64,000 nucleotides of DNA from Hepsetus odoe (lineage: Eukaryota; Chordata; Actinopteri; Characiformes; Hepsetidae): assembly GCA_017165825.1 (NCBI GenBank), contig CM029370.1, forward strand, positions 13,765,920-13,829,919, read 5' to 3'. Position numbers and translations under genes: made by a program. Positions within the stretch are counted from its first letter, which is position 1; every line of letters begins with the position of its first letter. The notes below the pieces were generated by a model. The model was not told the DNA's origin. It ran no database searches and worked only from the letters and a program-made list of their open reading frames with translations. Shown piece after piece: positions 29,587 to 42,445 of this stretch.

Positions 29587-32500
29587 ATGTATCAGACCCT
29601 GAGGAGATGGCTCTTCCCCGAGGCCCAGTGTCTGAGCGAGGAGGGTACGAAGCGCTTCGAGGAGCTGTTTGAGAAGTTGGACGAGAACCGGGACGGGAAG
29701 GTGGATGTGGCGGAGCTGCGCGCGGGTTTGGCCTCCTTGGGCTTCAGTGTGGGCGAAGATGCTGTGCAGGTAAAATCGCCACTTTCTAACCTCACACTCT
29801 CTCTCCTTCTCGTCTTTCAGCTCATGTACACTTTCCTCACTGCTTGTATCACCTTTTCATGCTGTTTCCTCACAGTATCCACCATGACTCAGGCCTGTCC
29901 ACACCCTTCAGCATTCAGACCTTCCTTTCTGCTGCTGGGACACCCCCTCTTTGGTTTCATGAAGCTTTTAAAAGCTTAAGCTGCTCAGTAAAACCCCTGG
30001 CATTGTTGAAGTCAGCAGGCCCTTCTATTACACTCTGATAGGAAGTCAGTTGCCTTGTGCTTGTAATGTAGTGTGTCAAGAATGAGGGACTGCAGTGTGA
30101 AACAGCTTTGATGCTGTGAAATATGGCCTACATTGAGCTGTCAGACATCTTCCATGTTCACTGAATTCTCAAAGGTGAGTTTTAAACTCAGGCTTTGGTG
30201 TCAGGAATGAAAGCCACTGAAGGTATTGAGACAGATCCCTTCCTCCTAGACACACCCAGGCTGGTCTCTGACCCAGAGACACTCCCCTTCCTACCCTGCA
30301 ATATCCTCAAGAGTGACAAGAGCGACAAGGCCGCTCAGGATGAGTCTGTTAAGAAATGCAGTTCAGCTCAGACTGTGACGTTTTTTTTTATTTACAGGAG
30401 ACAGAATTCGAAGTTGATAACACAAATCTGGCTGAAAAAACAATGATCCCTATTATTTGATGCTCTAGACCAGGGGTCACCAACATGATGCCCCCAAGGA
30501 CCACATGAGACCTGTTCTAAAAAAAGCACAACTCACCAGTGAGCAGCGTCTAAAATTTCATTTGATCCTGCTGCTTCTCTTCTTTAATCACATTTGCATT
30601 TGTATAGATTTGAAAATGACCATCTTTAAAAAAAAAAAAAAAAACGCATTTAAAGCATGTTTATTGTACATGGAGGTTAGATAAGCTATACCCTTCGTAT
30701 AGCTCAGTACCTGTGAAGTAGCTCTCAGTTTCAAAAAGGTTGGTGGCCCCTGCTCTTGACTCACTTAATTTATTAACGCAGTGGGTGCATTTCTGTCTTA
30801 TCATCACTGTTGTAACTTTTATCATCTGTCATTAACTGGAGGTAGTTGTTGTTCACGCCCTGTCAATATTTCAGCTGAAATGGTATAAAATTGTTTAGAA
30901 TGACATATTTTTACAAACCACCCATAGACTTTCCTGAAAAGTTGTTATTTTGGATAACCTTGCATAAGGTTTCGCTCCGACAGCAGTGATTTTGAACAGC
31001 TGTGGTGGCAGTCTAACAAAAGCTAAAAAGCAAATCAACACAATTTGGAGTCTGGATGCCATTAGCATATTTTACGCAGCACGGTTTTCCCATCAGAAAT
31101 CTGAATTTAGTTTATTATGAGAGCTGAGAGATTAAATGACCACGCATTCTATGTTTTCTTATTTGTCTTTCAACAGAAAATAGTTTCCTCTGGGGATTCT
31201 GATAAGGATGAGCAGCTGGACTTCATGGAATTTTGCAACTACCTGAAGGAACATGAGAAAAAGCTCAACCTGACCTTCAAGAGTCTAGACAGGAACAATG
31301 ATGGTAAGATGCAACCACTGTCAGTTATTAAAAGATGGATCCAAAGTCAGATCTTACCTTTACCTTTGTTTTACTGATTGCTATGTTCATTCCAGTCTGT
31401 TCACAGTAGCCAGATGTTTTTTTTAAGCTGAAAGTGCTCTTTATACAGTAGATTATAAACTAGAACCTGAACATCAAATATATTATGTTACAAACAAGCC
31501 TCCTACAGCAGTTTCACATTACTATAGCTTGCTTAAAGCTTAGGAAACCCTCTTTCTGATTATGCAATAAAACCAAATACTGTCAGTTTTTAGTAACCTC
31601 TAAGTCAGTGCTTCTGCTAGCAATCTGAATTTTCTTACTGCAATGGTGGAGGCTCTTTATGATTGTATTAACAGAGGCATAGACTGGATGGAACAAGGGT
31701 GATATATCTCCATCTGTTTGGAAGGGGACGAAATACATTCCCTCCCAAATAAAATTACACCCATCTATTTTATTTATTTATTTATTTTTTGGTAAAGTAT
31801 TTTTTAAACATTAAATTTTTGTGTGTGTGTTTTGACATAAACAGACAGGACCTTAACAAATTCCTATTTTTTTATCCAAATGTAATCTAAGTAGACTTCA
31901 TGTCGTGATGATGCAAGGTGTTGCTGGTAGCTCTGCCATGGATTAAACACACTAATACACACTAATAGGTTTTTTTACTTTATTAAACCCAGAAAAAAAA
32001 CTTCATCAGCTTAATATGTGTTTCTGTGCCTCTGTGGAACCTTCCTATGTCTTACTAGGTTTGCGCAATGTCCAGGTTAGGGCTGAGAGTTGTGTTTTTA
32101 GCTCCATGGCCCAGTGTCTGGTTGAACTGTTGTGCATAAATTAAAATGTCAGGTTGCGTCTCACTTAAAGGCGCAATTGAATGTCATGCATTTGATTTGT
32201 TGATGTAGATCAAATGAATTTCTAGCACTTGCACTGCACTTCTGTCAATTAGCTCTGGCCAATGCTACACTGATCTGTTGGACGGTTAGCTGACTTATAT
32301 CATTAAATAATATATGAAATGAATACTTTAGCATAAGAAGTACATTTAATATTGAAAAGCTCTAGCCCTCGGGGCATTTCTTAACCGTGAACTTCACCGC
32401 TGTACCCCTCCACAGGACGCATTGATTCCACAGAAATCCAGCAAGCACTCAAAGACCTGGGCATGAAGATCTCAAAGGAAAATGCAGAAAAGATTCTCAG

Positions 32501-35500
32501 AAGGTAGTCATGCAGAACCATAATGAACAATTTCACTGGGTAACTGCAATAAGTTCATCTTGAATCATATTTTATTATCATGAAAAATATTCATACCATC
32601 CCATCTGACAGTGCTAAGTACTCAAAGTATGAAAATTAGTAATTATGAAAATATTTACAAGTGTTGACAGTGTAGACACTATTGGGTGGGGCAGACTCAT
32701 ATGTGGTAGTAAGCAATGACTGTTTCTGCACTGATAAAGTGCAGTCGAACTGCTAGCCGTTAAGCAATTGATAAGGCGTGAGCTAAATCCAAATCACTCC
32801 ATTATTGTTAACACATGGTAAATGAGAATTTGTAAAATGGGAAGAAAAGGAGTGAAAGAGAGGAGAAAGAGATAAAGAGACAGAGTGACATGGCTGTGTG
32901 AAGGGCATCTTTTGTAGCTGAGTCTGTAATCCAATTTAACCTTCCTCTCTCATTACCCTGAACGGAAGTGCTGACGTAGAGGTAGAATGTGAACTGGGAT
33001 TGGGGCTTGTGTAGAGATTTAAATCAGAAAGCATAATTAGGACATTTTGCCTGCATTTTAATTAATAACCTTAACCTTCAACATAAAAAATAATTATGAG
33101 CCATCTTGCGTGATGGATGGTCCACTGAGCTCCTTTCTGTTTCTGATTTTGTCTTGTTTAGCATTGATGTGGATGGCACTATGACGGTGGATTGGAATGA
33201 ATGGAGAGAGCACTTCCTCTTTAATCCTGCCACCGACCTTGAGGAAATCATACGCTTCTGGAAACACTCCACTGTAAGCTCTTCACACTCTTTTCATGAC
33301 ACACAACCTTAATGGATTTAAGCCTGTTGATATGACTCATGTAGCATGACCCACAGACAATAATATTCATGTGACCATTAGACCTAAAAAATAAACACTA
33401 TTTGTAAAAGGCAGCATTTGACCCATTTTCAGGTTTGTGGTTAATGAGAGGAGGAGTTATGAATGAAGTAGAGAGAATAGACACTTTTTGAGACACTTTT
33501 CTCTCACTCTCACTCTCAGACACACACACACACACACACACACTTTTTATGTCACACAGGCAAGTGGCCAGCTAAGGAGCTTGTCTTGCTGTTAATATCC
33601 CTTGCTGTTTGAAAATACTGGGAGATGCAATAAGAGAAAGAACATGTGCAAGAGGAAGAGGGATGAAGCTTAAGGGCAAAAGAAGGCCATTCTTTGCCTT
33701 AGCATAACCAAACCATATCTTATCATAATATTTTTTTGCAATGTTCTAAATAACCATTTAACCGGCAGTGTGTGATCATTTCACCACGACTGATACATTA
33801 GAAATGTTGACAAAATGTCTTTCTAGTTGAAGTTACATTGTCAGATGAAGTTTCTGTTTCTTATGAAACAGTTTAGAGGATGATTGCCCGAGTTTTACCA
33901 GTGTAGTGGCTCTTAAAGTTCCTTCTCACCTTTTATCACAGTTCGAAGCATAACAGTAATGTTCTGTTGTTCACTTTACCTGCAAATACCAGTCTGCATT
34001 AGGAGTCATTAGGTGACTTTTTGACGTCTGCAGCCTTGCTCAATGTGAGGTTACCAGGAGCTGTGTGGCTAAGCAGGAGGAAGCTAATTTAAGCCTGTCC
34101 TGTTGTGGGATTAGTTTGCTGACAGAAAGAACAAGATTGGGCAGGGTAGGGCTTTTCCATCATACAGGGACAGAGTGCTGCAGTTGCAATCAGCAACTAT
34201 CAAATGTGACCATTACCACACGAACTGGCAGCACTGGGTTAGAATGGCTCTGCTGCAGCAGCAGCTGCCCAAAGGGGAATGGTTTCTCATTGACTTCGAG
34301 GAGGACGGGGTGATGTATGAGGTGGAGGTGGACATGGTAGGTCTATCATTGTTAAATGTCTATGGTATATTTCTGGTATTTATTGCTGTATGATGATCAT
34401 TACAACCTGACAGTGCTGTAAAAGTTGCAGGAATATGCAAATGTATTATACAAGCCCTCAGTTCTTCATATTTTGTTTCCAGAGAACCAGACATTCTTGT
34501 ACTTTTAATGCATTGTTAAGGAATAGTTCTACAGGCATCCTGAAAACTTTCAAATGGCTCTATTTTTCAGTTCACACCCTGTACCTGACCAGTGTCAGAG
34601 GATTGATCTTAGTTTGTTAAGCCAATCATTCGCATCATTCGCACATTAGCTATGACTAGACTGGTCGGATACTGGTGATGCTGAATGCTGAGCAGTTGAA
34701 CTCCTTTACTATACTATAAATGGATACTATCCATTTTCTTTACTATCCAAAAATGGAGCAGTTACCTACATATCAATAGTTTTATATTTAATATTGATAA
34801 TGATAAAATACTGGTAAATATGAAAATAATATATTTGGCCTAACAGCTCCCAGTGTGCATGCAACAAAAATGAAACATTGTCACAAAACTAACATAAATG
34901 TTATGATAGCTTTTAGAGGCATTAAACGGATATATGGTTCCTATTATAATGACTGTGAACAATTCTGGCTTAGTTTTGGCTTTCTTTGTTTCATTAGAAT
35001 GGTATTAATATCTTTCCACAATCATTTACTTACACAGAACATGCACAGATCTCTTCTGGTGATCACAACTGATTAATCTGTGGTAACAACCACCAGTGTT
35101 CAAGGAAATGCTGCATGAGCACATTCTAACTTTGAGCCAAGTTAGGCTTTTATTACTGCTGCAGAATATGGGAAAATTCCACATTACTATTATATCTCTG
35201 CTGTGATGGTAGTATGCCTTGCAGTATATTGAAAACATTGACAAACTGTTGATGTGACTTGGTTCTGTACAGTTTTGGTGAAATTATTTAGGTTTATTGT
35301 GTCGTATGAACACCTTGACTCATCCAGGCAACCGCAAAAACATGTGATTCGTTAGGATGTGCATTGAATGATGTGGAACCGAACACTGGTTTGGGATATT
35401 GTGAGAATAGTGTTCACTGCAAGTTCTCTGTTAGGCTTAGCAACGTTACATAAGACCACTGATTACATAAAAGCACAGGGATTAGGATCAAGGTTGCCAT

Positions 35501-38500
35501 TAAGTAAAAGTTGAAGGAGCCGGGGAAGAGTCATTGTGGTACTAGTACTGCGGTCATTAGTAAGGAAAACTAGAACTCGAGTGGTAGAAAGTTTGTGAGG
35601 GTTGAGGGTATGATATTGAGCTATGAGAAGGTCAGCCTGTGGGTTGGTTTAAGACCTGTCTGGTGTGTGTAAGGTCAGGGGTCACAGGTATGGGTGATGG
35701 CCTATTACATCTACCTTTTTAACAAAGCCAATTGCCAAATAACCTCAAGTGAGTTCTTGTTAACACTTTCATAGATGTAGATGGTTGGTTTCATTGTAGA
35801 CTTACAGGGAGGACTGGTCCCATATCATACCGGTCCAGTAATGTTAGTGATTTTGAGGGGTTTAATGAGTTCAGTGTATTTCTGAAATCAGTGGTCTAAA
35901 CTGAACAAAGACCACTGATCTAGAATATGGTCACTTCCTTGTTCACTGACATAAGATTTCATGCTGAAGGACATTGTTTCCTCTCTTCTGGAGTGCTTGC
36001 TATGAAAACATTTTTTTATAAGTGAAACACACTTGTAAATTAGTAATAATAAGAAACTGGTGAAAATGTTTTTTTATTTATCCCATCAGTAAAAAAAAAT
36101 AATATTATAAAGGATATTCAGATATTCATGAAATTTGATAGAGCTTTTAATGAAAATATTTGATCTTTACAGCCCTGATATCACGGTGTCTACATAGGAA
36201 ATGCAGGCTTTGAAGAATCACTGCATTTGTTCCCTTACAACTGAGATTTCAATTGAACTAAAGATTCTGTCATTCATTTATTCATTAACAATCTTAGTTG
36301 CTTATCCTAACTAGGGTTGCAGGATTTCTTGACCCTATTGATTGGGTCTTTTAAAATGTTGAATGCAATACTTGGAAAAAGATTCTTAGTGACATTGATA
36401 ATTTACAATTTAGAAGGCTGGTTTGTGAAATGTTTCTGAGTAGAAAACATTAATGCTGTTTTAATTGTATTTAGCTGAGAAGATTAACCGCTCTTGGCTT
36501 GTGTATCAGCTGTTAACTGATCACCTGTAATGGGGCTAGGTGTTGGATATAGGAGATAGTCTCACAATCCCAGATGAGTTCACTGAAGAGGAGAAGACCA
36601 CTGGTGTCTGGTGGAAGCAGCTGGCTGCTGGAGCGATGGCAGGGGCGGTTTCTCGCACGGGCACAGCTCCACTGGATAGAATGAAAGTTTTCATGCAGGT
36701 ATGTCTCTCTGGAAAGCATCCTGTTTGTAATGACCACTTTCATTGCAAAGAGGCACATCTATGAGCTTCACACCCATTCAAAGTGATACTGATTACATGG
36801 ATAGTATGCAGTGTTTTTTAAGAAGGAATGTACATTGTAGCCATTGAACCTTTGGGTTACAGGTTCACGCATCAAAGTCCAACCAAATCAGCCTGGTTGG
36901 TGGGTTCAAGCAGATGATCAAAGAGGGCGGTGTCACGTCTTTGTGGCGAGGAAATGGTGTCAATGTGTTGAAAATTGCTCCAGAAACTGCCATTAAATTC
37001 ATGGCCTATGAGCAGGTGAGATTCAGATGTTCCACATTAATTTGCCTTTTTAAGCATCATTAAAGTTCCAGTAATATTCATAAGCTGTTCTTTGCTTTAA
37101 CAGTTCACTGAACTATTGTATTGTCATAAGATTTATATTATTAGTTTTCAAGTGTTGTTTATAGCAAACTGTTCAATGGGCAATGGTATTCTTATTAAAT
37201 AAATTATTCTTCTAAATAAAATTGATTGGGCATTCTGTTACCTCTATACCAATATATATTTCAGTATCATTATATTATATTAGTGAGTATTTGTGACTCA
37301 TTGATTTGCTGATATAAGAAATCGGCCATGAAAATCAAAAAATTAGAGTAGAGTAGAATACTAGTATGATATCTTACAGTGAGGCGAGTAGATGATATGA
37401 TAGTGAAGCAGCATGATCGTAATGGCCATAACGTTTTGGTCAACCCTCTCCTAACCTTATGGATAATGATAACGTGATAAACAAAACAATTGATCAAATG
37501 GAGGGGAAAAAAAGCATTTTGGATATTTTGATTTAAATTTAATTTACTGTGATTGAAATGAAAAGTTCAAATTGAATTTGAAATGTATTTATATCTGTAT
37601 GGGTGAATGAGTGAATCATGTAGAAATGACTGACACTGCCTCAGAAAAGGTAACAATATGATGGTTAATTATGCATGTTCAGTAGCTTACTGAAATGTTT
37701 CATGTTTAGCTGCATATTCTTTGCCAGCTCAAACTCTAAGATCCACAAAAGTTACAAGACACTGGGCATCTTCCCTTTTGGTGCTCGGCTATTGATGCAG
37801 GAATTTCTTGCTTGTTCTGAGTGCATTTGCCCGTCTTATCAACAGATGAAAACCATGTCCCGTATGGTTTTAAATGTAGTGACTGACTAGGCCAATTATT
37901 TCAATATTTTGGATTTAAAAACTTTTTAATTACTTAAGCAGTAGTGTTGGGTGATTGTCTTACTCCACTGTGAATTTTGAGGCATTTTTATTGAAGTTAA
38001 ACGAATGAGATTCTGTATTTCAAACACATTCTACTAATATGTTTATATAGCTATGAAACTAATATATATTTTTAGTGCAGGTTAGTTCGATTTCTGTTCA
38101 CACATCAGAAAAGGACAAAAAAAAAAGTATTAACACCTAAATGTGTTTCAAATCTGAATTGTGATCAATTGAAGCTTTTTGATAAAGTTTGTGGTAATCT
38201 TAATATATGTATTATCCTCTACATTGCTCTGCCAGTACAAGAAGTTGCTCTCCAAAGAAGGAGGGAAGATTCAAACACACGAGAGGTTCATGGCCGGCTC
38301 CCTGGCCGGAGCCACAGCTCAGACTGCCATCTACCCCATGGAGGTAAAAGCGGAAAGTGAACACTCTATTCAGCAAACTTACCCTGACCTCCTTTGGCTT
38401 GAGGTTTACCATTTCACATTTTGTTGTAATCGCCCTGAGGTTTTATTTTCTTTATCGCCGCTACTTCCTGGGTAATCCTCTGTCTGTTTAAAATCGTTTC

Positions 38501-40904
38501 ATATATGGATAAATATTATTTACTTATCCACTGTAGTCTTCTTTTTAAACCATCATTTGTTTAGAACAAGTTACGTGTTTCCCTTACACAGCTGACAAAT
38601 ATTGCTTGCTTACATATCCACCGGCTGGTGTGATCAGTGTTTTCTAATTTGTCATTAATCAAATAACTTTACAACATACCGACAGGGTGTCATTACATCT
38701 AAAAATGTTTTAGTTCAATGTTTATTCAATGTTTAAGTTTCAAATTATACCATTACCTCCTCAATCAGCATCATCCATTTATGGACACTAAGCTGCTGAA
38801 ACCCTTATGGCAATTCAACATATTACAGATTAACTTCACCCCAGAAAAGCAGAGTATACAAAATTCTTAAAAATGGTCTCGTATAAGTATGTTATTACAA
38901 CAATGAATAATGTAAAATAAAGTTGTTATTTGATTTGTTGGTTTTGTCACTGGCAGGTGATGAAAACTCGACTTACGTTGCGAAAGACTGGCCAGTATTC
39001 TGGAATGTTTGACTGTGCCAAGAAGATTCTGAAGAAAGAAGGAGTCAAGGCCTTTTATAAAGGCTACGTTCCCAACATCCTGGGAATCATTCCATATGCA
39101 GGAATCGACCTGGCTATCTATGAGGTGAGCCAATAGAGATTTCTGAATGTAGCTATTCAGTCCTTGCACAGTCAAATCAAGAAGCCCATTACTCCCTTTG
39201 TGAAAGTGAAAGTGACTGCCCTTGTCATTGTGAAACGCAGCAAAGCACAATACAGTGAAATTCAACTTCAAACTGCGTTTCGCATACACACGTGCAGCAG
39301 GGGGCGGCTATTGAAAGCACCTGGAGAGCAGTGATGGGGGTGGTACCTTGCTCAGGGGTACCTCAAGGTAACCTACTGGAGAGTGAATCGAACCCACAAT
39401 CTTCTGATCCGGGGCAACTCCCTAACCACTAGACCACCACTGCCCCATTTAATGTAACTCCATAATTGACTTAATTGACATAAATGACTATTTTGTCATT
39501 TTACCTCTGGCAGTCCACAGCACAGCGGAGTTTCAACTCCTGCTTGCTTCGACTCCATGATCTAACTGATTAGTTGTTAGTTTAATGGCTGTCAGATGTT
39601 TAATGTCGTATGTGTTTAAGTTAATGTTGAGGTAGCTATTTAAGAAATGTTTTCTATGACAATTACTTATTACTACTCTTATATAGGAGTAGTATTACTC
39701 TAGTATACTACTGCAGTATATTTTATATTCTAGATTTTAGCTTGGTTAATATGATTTGAAAAAAACACTTGTTTGAAATATATAGTCTAAAAAATCCATT
39801 TGTCTAATGCAAAGCTATTAGTTTTTTTACTTGTGTCGACAAATGGTGATGTAGAGTATGAACTAATATCTGAGAGGTTCTGTTTTGTTCTAGATTGGGG
39901 CAGCTTTTTTCAGCAGTGGAACCATTTAGCCTCTCATGCTCTCTCTCGTCCTCTCTTTCTCACTCTGTCTACACACACAGACTCTGAAGAACACCTGGTT
40001 GTCATTCTATGCCAAAGACACAGCTAATCCTGGAGTGCTGGTTCTGCTGGGCTGTGGAACCATTTCTAGCACGTGTGGTCAGTTGGCCAGCTACCCCCTA
40101 GCCCTCATCCGCACACGCATGCAGGCCCAAGGTAACACTCCCCCAAGCTCATGAGAATTGCATAGAATTGCTGTCTCCCTTTCCTTTACATTGTATAATT
40201 ATTTAATTACAAATGAATCAACTGAAATTCTCCATTCTTTTTGAATAAATTTCATAATATGCAAGTAAGGTATATTTTAGGTATCAGTAAAATGTGTAAA
40301 ATGTGTAGCTTTAAAAAGGGGAACACTGAAAAGTCCAGCACATCCTTGCTGCAAGCAGGAGGTCCCAGAACAAATGAGAAACCATTTGTTTAAAAGGTGC
40401 CTCAGTGTGGTGAAGGTTTAACCTTCAAAATGGATCTTTTGACTTAATCACCAAACATTCTATCAAGAAGTTACTAAAACTTACTAAACATTGTCTAAAT
40501 CAAAAGTAATAATGAAGTCAATGTCACAGCGTGCTGTTTACCATTGACTCAGCATTGAAAATGTCTCATAAGGGATGGACAATCACAACTGAGTTTATAA
40601 TGATTTGAATTCATCAGAGTGTATTTAATATGCATACAAGTTCAAATCCTGCTTGTTCCTGCACAGTTAAAGCTTTGAGGAAAACTGTGGCAGTAGTGTA
40701 ATTTTTGTCTCTTCTTTTCCAGCCTCAGTGGAGGGCTCAGAGCAGGTGTCCATGTCAAAGCTGGTGAAGAACATTTTGAAGAAAGAAGGCTTTTTCGGCC
40801 TCTACCGTGGCATTTTGCCCAACTTCATGAAAGTCATCCCGGCCGTCAGCATCAGTTATGTGGTGTACGAGTACATGAAGTCTGGTTTGGGCATTTCTAA
40901 GTAA
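29587..40904 (+). CDS. slc25a24: SCaMC-type calcium-binding mitochondrial carrier (SLC25A24-like, 10 exons, complete)
   Basis: The family exchanges ATP-Mg for phosphate across the mitochondrial inner membrane when cytosolic Ca2+ rises. Exons: 29587-29769, 31177-31303, 32416-32503, 33162-33273, 36540-36698, 36863-37015, 38236-38343, 38957-39124, 39981-40131, 40723-40904. All are GT-AG with matching phases, giving 476 aa (human SLC25A24: 477). Four EF-hand loops lie at about D32-E43, D68-E79, D99-E110 and D135-E146. The carrier signature P-x-[DE]-x-x-[KR] occurs as PLDRMK (214-219) and PMEVMK (308-313), with the degenerate PLALIR (405-410), as usual for SCaMCs. EEIIRFWKHST and SIDVDGTMTVDWNEW resemble SLC25A24 most, while VFMQVHASK recalls SLC25A23. 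It could therefore be a 24-like paralog. EF-hand 2 has Glu where position 6 is normally Gly. Two extra exon-like segments (30207, 34232) are listed separately. Confidence 0.93.
30207..30350 (+). other. Possible alternative first exon of the slc25a24-type gene
   Basis: An ATG at 30207 in intron 1 opens a frame (MKATEGIETDPFLLDTPR, then acidic and Lys-rich sequence) that stays open to 30446, with more balanced composition than the surrounding intron. Ending at the potential donor 'tct|gttaag' (30350) would leave phase 0, which exon 2 needs. Some SCaMC genes (SLC25A25 in mammals) use alternative first exons spliced to this exon. No homology is recognised and the donor is weak. Confidence 0.25.
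30471..30752. mobile_element. hAT-type MITE with 8-bp TSD
   Basis: Ends 'caggggtcaccaac' and 'gttggtggcccctg' are inverted repeats. The flanking 8-mers are ctctagac (30463-30470) and ctcttgac (30753-30760), 7 of 8 identical as expected of a hAT target-site duplication. At 282 bp with no coding capacity, it lies in intron 1 of the slc25a24-type gene. Confidence 0.85.
33519..33543. repeat. (CA)n microsatellite
   Basis: About twelve CA units in intron 4 of the slc25a24-type gene, after a CT-rich stretch. Confidence 0.9.
34232..34336 (+). other. Candidate frame-preserving cassette exon in the slc25a24-type gene
   Basis: Between exons 4 and 5 a 105-nt segment is bounded by 'aactggcag' and the donor 'atg|gtaggt'. 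It is open in one frame: HWVRMALLQQQLPKGEWFLI, then DFEEDGVMYEVEVDM. It would enter and leave in phase 0, the phase of the exon 4/5 junction, and so would insert 35 residues, largely acidic, between the EF-hand and carrier domains. Its GC content and codon make-up stand out from the AT-rich intron. The pyrimidine tract is poor and I know no SCaMC isoform with this insert. Confidence 0.35.
39200..39447 (-). repeat. tRNA-headed SINE, type A
   Basis: A well-kept copy in intron 8 of the slc25a24-type gene. The minus strand begins 'ggggcagtggtggtctagtg', has 'gtgggttcgattcac' and 'gttaccttgaggtacccc', and ends in the type A tail ('cacaatgacaagggcagtca'). Confidence 0.85.
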
Positions 40905-41630
40905 GAGGTGTGTTTAAGTGCGTGTGGGTTGTTTGTGTGAGAGTGAATTCTAAAAATGTATGGTTATTAGGGTGGTAGCGGTGGTAAGTTGCATGAGCCA
41001 AAATATATTTTCTAAGACACCATCACCAACAGGATGGAGGTGTACATTCTTTGTCGCCCAATACTGTCTGTAACTGCTCTGGAAAACCAAAAACATTACC
41101 GAAATTACTTACGGTGCGAGGTCCCAGTGGATCATAGCGTTAAGTTCAGTAGGGCTGGGCAAGCTGGTTCAAGATTTGTTGGTGGTACTTCATTTGCATT
41201 GTCCATTTTTCAGATTAATTTCCCATATGCCTATCCCTTGTTTCATTCCTATGCTTTACCACAACTGGTAACCAAACCCTGCTCAACCTGTAAACAAATC
41301 TTTCAGAGGAGTCTGATGTGAAATGCATTGTAGAGAAAATTACGTTAAGTCAGAGTCATTTACAGTCATTTACAATGGTGGTGATAAGAACCAGATATCT
41401 AAAGTGTTTATTGTCTCTGAAAGTTAGCTCACAGGAAGTTATTACATTAAATGTCTCAGCCTAAAAAGTAAAAAGGCAAAGCACATTCATTATTTTTTAA
41501 GCATTTAACCTGTTATTAACATAGCATAAAAAAAAAAATTGTAGCTACATTGGTGGTGTTGAATATTAAATGAATGTCTTTATTTAGATGTTGCGGCTAA
41601 CTGCAACTAGTGTCTTTCACCAGCACTGTA

Positions 41631-41636
41631 AATAAA
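41631..41636 (+). promoter_or_regulatory. slc25a24: Candidate proximal polyadenylation signal of the slc25a24-type gene
   Basis: AATAAA about 730 bases after the stop codon at 40902-40904. Confidence 0.35.
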
Positions 41637-42159
41637 TCCAAGTCAGTAAGTTTCTCATCTGACCACTTGGAATGACTGTTTACATTTCTACTTCTGAATT
41701 CTGTGAAACCTTTGAAATGTATGCAGTTTTCCATTATTTACTACATTTATACACAGTCTAAAGCAATTATTTCATATCTTCATTGAAAAACAAAGTGTAG
41801 TAAAGCATGGTTTACTGATGCTCCTCCTTCAAAGGAATACTGCAGTGTTTTTCAACTGCATTAGGATCCTTTTCCGATTTCATTTGCTTTCCATAAGGAT
41901 TTCATGTCTCTTTGTGTGCTGACACAGAATGCTTCACATAACCGCACTACTGGATATGTGACCTTAGCTTTCTGATTAAAAAGGAGTCACTTCTTTCCTT
42001 TTTCTAAAACATGGCTGTGTGTTTCTTTACATTAATACCAGCAGTAGGCCTGTCAGGTACAGATTAGTCTCTTGAGAGATTTTGCGCCTATTTTAGCTCA
42101 CCCTTCCACAAAATGTGTGTTTTGTTTTATCATTTACACGCCCACATTTCAGGGGAACT

Positions 42160-42445
42160 TAGTTTGACTGGTTGACGAGTAACGGTGGCAGGGTGCGGGA
42201 AGGACATCTGCGCAGAGCCAGTGATCCAGAACATAACTTTATTGACCAGAGTGGACAAAACAAGACACAAGAACCAACAGAACCACCCGTAACCGAAGAC
42301 TTTGCCTAGTGAATGAACTGCGCTCTCTTCTGACTCACTGGGGCTTAAGTATTCAGCCCCAATGAAGCACACCTGTTCCTTCATGAGCTCAGGTGTGCCC
42401 AGTCAGTGAACACCCTCTACCGTGACCATACAAAACCCAAACCAT
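42160..42445 (-). mobile_element. LTR-like or other interspersed repeat fragment
   Basis: On the minus strand it begins TG ('tgtcatggtttgggttttgt'), passes 'ggggctgaatacttaagccc' and 'tcaataaagttatgttctgg', and resembles teleost LTR sequence with its own poly-A signal. No partner LTR or coding part was found, and no TSD was resolved. Confidence 0.4.

Noticed and set aside
34065..34313. 82-codon ORF overlapping the cassette-exon candidate in another frame
   Set aside because: It has no usable splice boundaries and is Ser/Thr/Cys-rich noise; only the frame of 34232-34336 fits the gene's phase.
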